Shown one piece after another: positions 5,492-8,232 of a stretch of DNA of 8,232 nucleotides (within the stretch, counting starts at the first letter, position 1; every line of letters starts with the position of its first letter). The notes under the pieces were generated by a model. It saw only the letters and a program-made list of their open reading frames with translations. It was not told the origin of the DNA and made no database searches. This DNA comes from CAZYWA01 sp964650975 [NCBI: uncultured bacterium] (GTDB lineage Bacteria > JADJOY01), in assembly GCA_964650975.1 (NCBI GenBank), contig CAZYWA010000360.1:1-8232 (forward strand). Direction: 5' to 3'. A program made the position numbers and the translations under genes.

Positions 5492-6568
5492 ATGAACGCG
5501 CTCAATCCATCAATGCTGGTTATCGCGAGGGAGTGTCGCGCGTACACACAGGAGCAGCTCTGCCGAAGCCTTGGAATCGCGCAAGGCACGATCTCCAAGA
5601 TCGAGCACGGTCAACTCGACCCCGCACCCGAATTGGTCGAGCGCATCGGGCGCGAGCTTGGCTATCCGACGAGCTTCTTTTTCGAGCGGTGGGACCACCG
5701 GAACCTCCCGGTGACGTTCTATCGAAAGCGCGCAGCGGCGCGAGCGAAGAACGTCAAACAGATCGCCGCGAGGGTGAACGTGCTTCGCATGAGGGCGGCG
5801 AAGCTGCTCGCGGCTGCGAATATTCCAGAATGCCGGATTCGCCCGCTCAACGTGATCGATTTTCACGGCGGCGCCCCATCGATCGCGGCCGAGATGCGGA
5901 TCGCATGGGACATCCCGTCTGGCCCCATCGACAACATGATTCGTTTGGTTGAATCGCTCGGCGTGCTCGTCATTCGCTGCGACTTCGGCCTCGACGAGAT
6001 GGATGCGATCAGCGTCTATCGAGAAGAGGATCAGATCCCGCCCGTCATCTTCATCAACTCGACGGCGCCCGGAGACCGCTTGCGGTTCAATGTCGCGCAT
6101 GAGCTTGGACACCTCCTGATGCACGCCCATCTGACACTCCCGCCCGACTCGGCCGAGGATGAGGCGAACGCCTTCGCGAGTGCCTTCCTAATGCCGTCAG
6201 AGATCCGCGCACTCATACCCTCACGCGGGATCGCGCTCTCGCAGCTCGCGGCGCTCAAGCTTCAATGGAAGGTGTCGATGGGGGCGATCATTATGCGAGG
6301 CGCGGACCTTGGCCGTGTGACCGAGTCGCAGAAGCGCTCGCTATTCATCCAGCTCGGGCGCGCTGGCTTTCGGAAGAGTGAGCCCTATCCGATCCCACGA
6401 GAAGAGCCGACCCTCATCAAGGAGTTGATCGAGTTTCACCTGCGGGACCTGGGCTATTCGCACGACCAGTTGAGCGCGGCGCTTGTTTCTTCTACGGCTG
6501 AATTCCGATCCGACTTCCTTGGTCGGTCGCTTGGCGTGGTTCAGCTCCAGGCGAGCCAGCAAGAGTAA
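5492..6568 (+). CDS. XRE DNA-binding domain fused to ImmA/IrrE-type zinc metallopeptidase
   Basis: A 358-residue protein. I chose ATG 5492 over the in-frame ATG at 5336 because the latter lies deep inside the upstream gene, whereas 5492 follows GAGGT and begins right before the helix-turn-helix. Residues ~6-60 are a Cro/C1-type HTH (TQEQLCRSLGIAQGTISKIE). Residues ~145-270 are the ImmA/IrrE (COG2856, formerly DUF955) domain with the zinc motif HELGH (203-207: His203, Glu204, His207) and the likely third ligand Glu224 in EDEANAFASAFLMP. Known relatives are ImmA, which cleaves the ICEBs1 repressor ImmR, and IrrE of Deinococcus, which cleaves DdrO after DNA damage. HTH-fused members are common in mobile islands and are predicted toxin-antitoxin or stress-switch components. 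All key residues are present, so it is probably active. A target could be the protein at 4878 or the XRE regulator at 2711. Confidence 0.9.
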   Translation: MNALNPSMLVIARECRAYTQEQLCRSLGIAQGTISKIEHGQLDPAPELVERIGRELGYPTSFFFERWDHRNLPVTFYRKRAAARAKNVKQIAARVNVLRMRAAKLLAAANIPECRIRPLNVIDFHGGAPSIAAEMRIAWDIPSGPIDNMIRLVESLGVLVIRCDFGLDEMDAISVYREEDQIPPVIFINSTAPGDRLRFNVAHELGHLLMHAHLTLPPDSAEDEANAFASAFLMPSEIRALIPSRGIALSQLAALKLQWKVSMGAIIMRGADLGRVTESQKRSLFIQLGRAGFRKSEPYPIPREEPTLIKELIEFHLRDLGYSHDQLSAALVSSTAEFRSDFLGRSLGVVQLQASQQE

Positions 6569-6590
6569 AATTGTAATGAAATCAGCGGCA

Positions 6591-6607
6591 TCGACCGTTG
6601 CGGTCGA
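6591..6607. repeat. Short hairpin TCGACCG-TTG-CGGTCGA
   Basis: Perfect 7-bp arms around a 3-nt loop lie 22 nt after the metallopeptidase stop and 33 nt before the transposase start. Flanking GCA and TGC could extend the stem with a bulge. No T-run follows, so intrinsic termination is doubtful. It may instead belong to the left end of the insertion sequence. Confidence 0.4.
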
Positions 6608-6640
6608 CATGCTTGACCGATCAAGGATGAGGCGCTACTT

Positions 6641-7375
6641 ATGCCCGTCATCATGAACCGACTGAGCACCGCCGAACGCGCCCGAATCATCGCCTGCCTG
6701 GTCGAGGGCAATTCGATCCGCGCCACTGTGCGCATGACCGGCTACGCGAAGAACACCATCGTGAAGCTGCTCGCCGAGCTGGGCGGCGCGTGCTCGGAGT
6801 ACATGAACGAGCACCTCCGCGACCTGCCGTGCCGTCGCGTCCAATGCGATGAAATCTGGTCGTTCTGCTACGCGAAGGAGAAGAACGTACCGGCTGAGAT
6901 CAAGGGCCAATTCGGCGTAGGCGACGTGTGGACGTGGACCGCGATCTGCGCGGATTCCAAGCTGGTGCCATCGTTCATGGTGGGGAATCGCGACGGCGAA
7001 ACCGCGAAGCTCTTTATCGACGACCTGGCGTCACGCCTGCGCGGCCGAATCCAGCTCAGCACGGACGGCCACAAGCCCTACCTCGAAGCCGTCGAAGGCG
7101 CGTTCGGCTGCGAGATCGATTACGGCATGATCGTGAAGCACTACGGCAACCCGCCCGAGGGCACCGAGAAGCGCTACAGCCCCGCCGAGTGCTGCGGCAC
7201 GACCAAGAGCGTGATCCAGGGCAAACCCGACCGGAAGCACATCAGCACGAGCTACGTGGAACGCCAGAACCTGACCATGCGGATGAGGTTCGCGCCGGTG
7301 AGGTTCGCGTGGGCGAGGTACGCCTCGGCGGCGACGCACGCGCCGGCGAGATACGCGCCGGCGAGGCTGGCGTAA
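6641..7375 (+). pseudogene. IS1-like family transposase, C-terminus replaced by antisense pentapeptide-gene sequence
   Basis: The frame starts at ATG 6641 with GAGG 8 nt upstream and encodes 244 residues, of which ~215 belong to the transposase. Residues ~8-50 form an N-terminal helix-turn-helix (ERARIIACLVEGNSIRATV). The DDE triad is visible: Asp70 (RVQCDEIWSF), Asp142 (LSTDGHKPYLEAV) and Glu207 (TSYVERQNLTMRM). Relatives continue after this point with an RRFTRLTNAFSKK-like segment and 60 or more residues. Here, from about 7286, the frame reads APVRFAWARYASA, which is the antisense of pentapeptide-repeat codons. The catalytic residues survive but the C-terminal part is missing, so activity is unlikely. 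It follows the metallopeptidase gene by 72 nt and appears to be the left part of an element that lost its right end by deletion. Confidence 0.85.
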
Positions 7376-7536
7376 GGGAGGTACGCGCCGGTGAGCGTCG
7401 AGTCGGTGAGGTTCGCGTCGGCGAGGTTCGCGCTGGGGAGGCTCGCGCCGGCGAGGTCCGCGCCGCGGAAGTGACGCTCACCCTTCTTGTATCGATTGAG
7501 AAGATCCTCAAAGGTCTCCGGCGCTCGCTCGTTCAC
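7252..7536 (-). pseudogene. Pentapeptide-repeat protein, 3' end lost at the transposase junction
   Basis: I place the start at GTG 7536 (VNERAPETFEDLLNRYKKGE) because it overlaps the stop of the upstream gene by 4 nt (GTGA), a usual sign of translational coupling. A GTG at 7584 is possible but lies inside that upstream gene. After ~22 residues the protein consists of about 12 A(D/N)LxX-type pentapeptides (RGADLAGASLPSANLADANL, and later YLAHANLTGANL), which fold as a right-handed quadrilateral beta-helix. At about 7286-7291 the frame passes into antisense transposase sequence (RMVRFWRST) and stops at 7252. Only ~83 native residues remain. Pentapeptide proteins have varied roles, including gyrase protection and scaffolding, and none can be assigned here. 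Confidence 0.75.
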
Positions 7537-8157
7537 GGCGGCCCCGGGAGCGCCGTGGTCGCGTTCGTCGGCAGGTCGGCCCACGCCTCGAGCTCCGTCG
7601 CCGGGTGCCAGGCGCCGGCGATCAGCACGGCCACGAACACCTCGCCCACTTGGTGCGCGTAGAAGCGCTCACGTCGGCCTTGGTGCCGCCTTGAGCGCGA
7701 ATCCGCCGGTCTCCTCGATGACCAGGCACCCGGGGAAGTCCCCGGCCGCCACGGTCACGTCCGCGAGCCCCAGCACCCGCGCCGGCACCGCGCCGCCGTT
7801 CCACGCGAGCCCTGGCCGGATGTGCCGCGGCATCTCGACCGCCGGATCCTTGGGCACCATAGGCGGTCGGCCCGTGTCGGCCTCTACCAGCCCGATCATC
7901 GCCACGCCTTCCGGTGACTCGGCGTCGAGCACCGCGCGCTCCAGCGGTCGCACGGCGTCACCCTCGAGCGCGTACACCTCGCTCGTGCGTACCCCGGCGA
8001 TCGGGTGCGGCGCGTTCTTCCCGAGCACGATCATTCCGCGCACGATGATTCGCCGATACCGCGCGCCCGTGTTGTCCCGGTAGGTCCATGAGCGGCCCAC
8101 CGGCACCGGGTCGTACTCGCGCCCATCGAGCTCGGCGCCGGCGTCGAGCGGCTTCAC
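7533..8157 (-). pseudogene. Uncharacterised protein with a frameshift near its C-terminus; start uncertain
   Basis: From GTG 8157 one frame gives 162 residues (EYDPVPVGRSWTYRDNTG, RPMVPKDPA-type Pro-rich middle, VTVAAGDFPGCLVIEETGG) and stops at 7669-7671. Convincing coding sequence resumes in another frame (FYAHQVGEVFVAVLIAGAW, then HPATELEAWADL) and ends at the TGA at 7533-7535. Restoring two single G's (in CTCAAG-GCGG and GTG-AGCG) would give a smooth join reading ALKGGTKADVERFYAHQVGE, about 208 residues in total. The pattern of a WTYR segment near the N-terminus, a VPAGxFxGC-like strand and a final YAxxVGEV is typical of bacterial hypothetical proteins, often lipoproteins. No signal peptide is seen, and the frame stays open to the right edge without another start, so the true N-terminus may lie outside or be lost. 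It is upstream of and coupled to the pentapeptide gene. Confidence 0.65.
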
Positions 8158-8232
8158 CTCGCCGTGTGTCGGCCGCGCTAGCCCGGAAAATTCACGAATC
8201 CTGAAAGCAAAGTGCCACCGGCCTTTCGCGGA
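8158..8232. other. Window edge: start-less upstream part of the minus-strand frame
   Basis: The minus-strand frame of the preceding gene runs through these bases without a stop and without ATG, GTG or TTG. The stretch at about 8188-8217 is more AT-rich than its surroundings. It may be upstream coding sequence, an untranslated leader or the end of another mobile element. Nothing else is visible. Confidence 0.3.

Noticed and set aside
7288-7470. Regularly spaced GCGAGGTTCGCGCCGG-like units resembling a CRISPR or tandem DNA repeat
   Set aside because: The units vary and follow a 15-nt codon rhythm that translates to pentapeptide repeats on the minus strand.
6928-7662. Plus-strand frame with repeated GEVRAGE-type units that looks like a repeat protein
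   Set aside because: The periodicity is the antisense image of the pentapeptide repeats, and upstream it shadows the transposase.

Overview
The window is GC-rich bacterial DNA in which regulators, a probable metallopeptidase module and several broken mobile genes lie side by side. A secreted protein with tandem Ig-like domains, PD40 propeller repeats and a thrombospondin type 3 calcium-binding motif, plus IS1-like and IS481-like transposases, suggest a large-genome Gram-negative such as a myxobacterium or related deltaproteobacterium. A planctomycete or another metagenomic lineage is also possible. The sequence alone does not settle the taxonomy.

Layout. (1) 1-2529, minus strand: one long exported protein that runs off the left edge. 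It is 843 visible residues with five ~80-residue Ig-like repeats, then PD40 repeats and a Ca-binding motif. (2) 2530-3049: a divergent intergenic region with a possible operator, followed by a small XRE regulator on the plus strand. (3) 3050-4061: a gene-poor stretch holding a 26-bp-stem hairpin and the decayed remains of two different transposases, apparently joined near 3741. (4) 4105-4468, minus strand: a small membrane protein with two zinc ribbons, interrupted by a 4-bp tandem duplication. (5) 4521-6568, plus strand: three co-oriented genes, namely a small basic GG-rich protein, a 198-residue protein of unknown function, and an XRE-ImmA/IrrE zinc metallopeptidase. This is the best candidate for an accessory functional system. 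(6) 6641-7291, plus strand: an IS1-like transposase whose C-terminus is missing. It is fused tail to tail with (7) a minus-strand pentapeptide-repeat gene that has lost its own 3' end. (8) 7533-8232, minus strand: an uncharacterised protein upstream of the pentapeptide gene, with at least one frameshift. Its corrected stop overlaps the pentapeptide start by 4 nt.

How the parts relate. The three-gene cassette has decayed or truncated insertion sequences on both sides, which is the usual setting of horizontally acquired toxin-antitoxin, stress-response or phage-defence cargo. The XRE regulator near 2711 probably controls itself through the palindrome just upstream. Two promoter-like sites (before 2711 and before 4521) put the -10 box 5-6 nt from the start codon, which would give leaderless mRNAs. 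Four loci (two transposase remnants, the zinc-ribbon gene and the 7533-8157 gene) carry frameshifts. Some could be assembly errors, but the 4-bp duplication and the gene-gene junctions look like real mutations.
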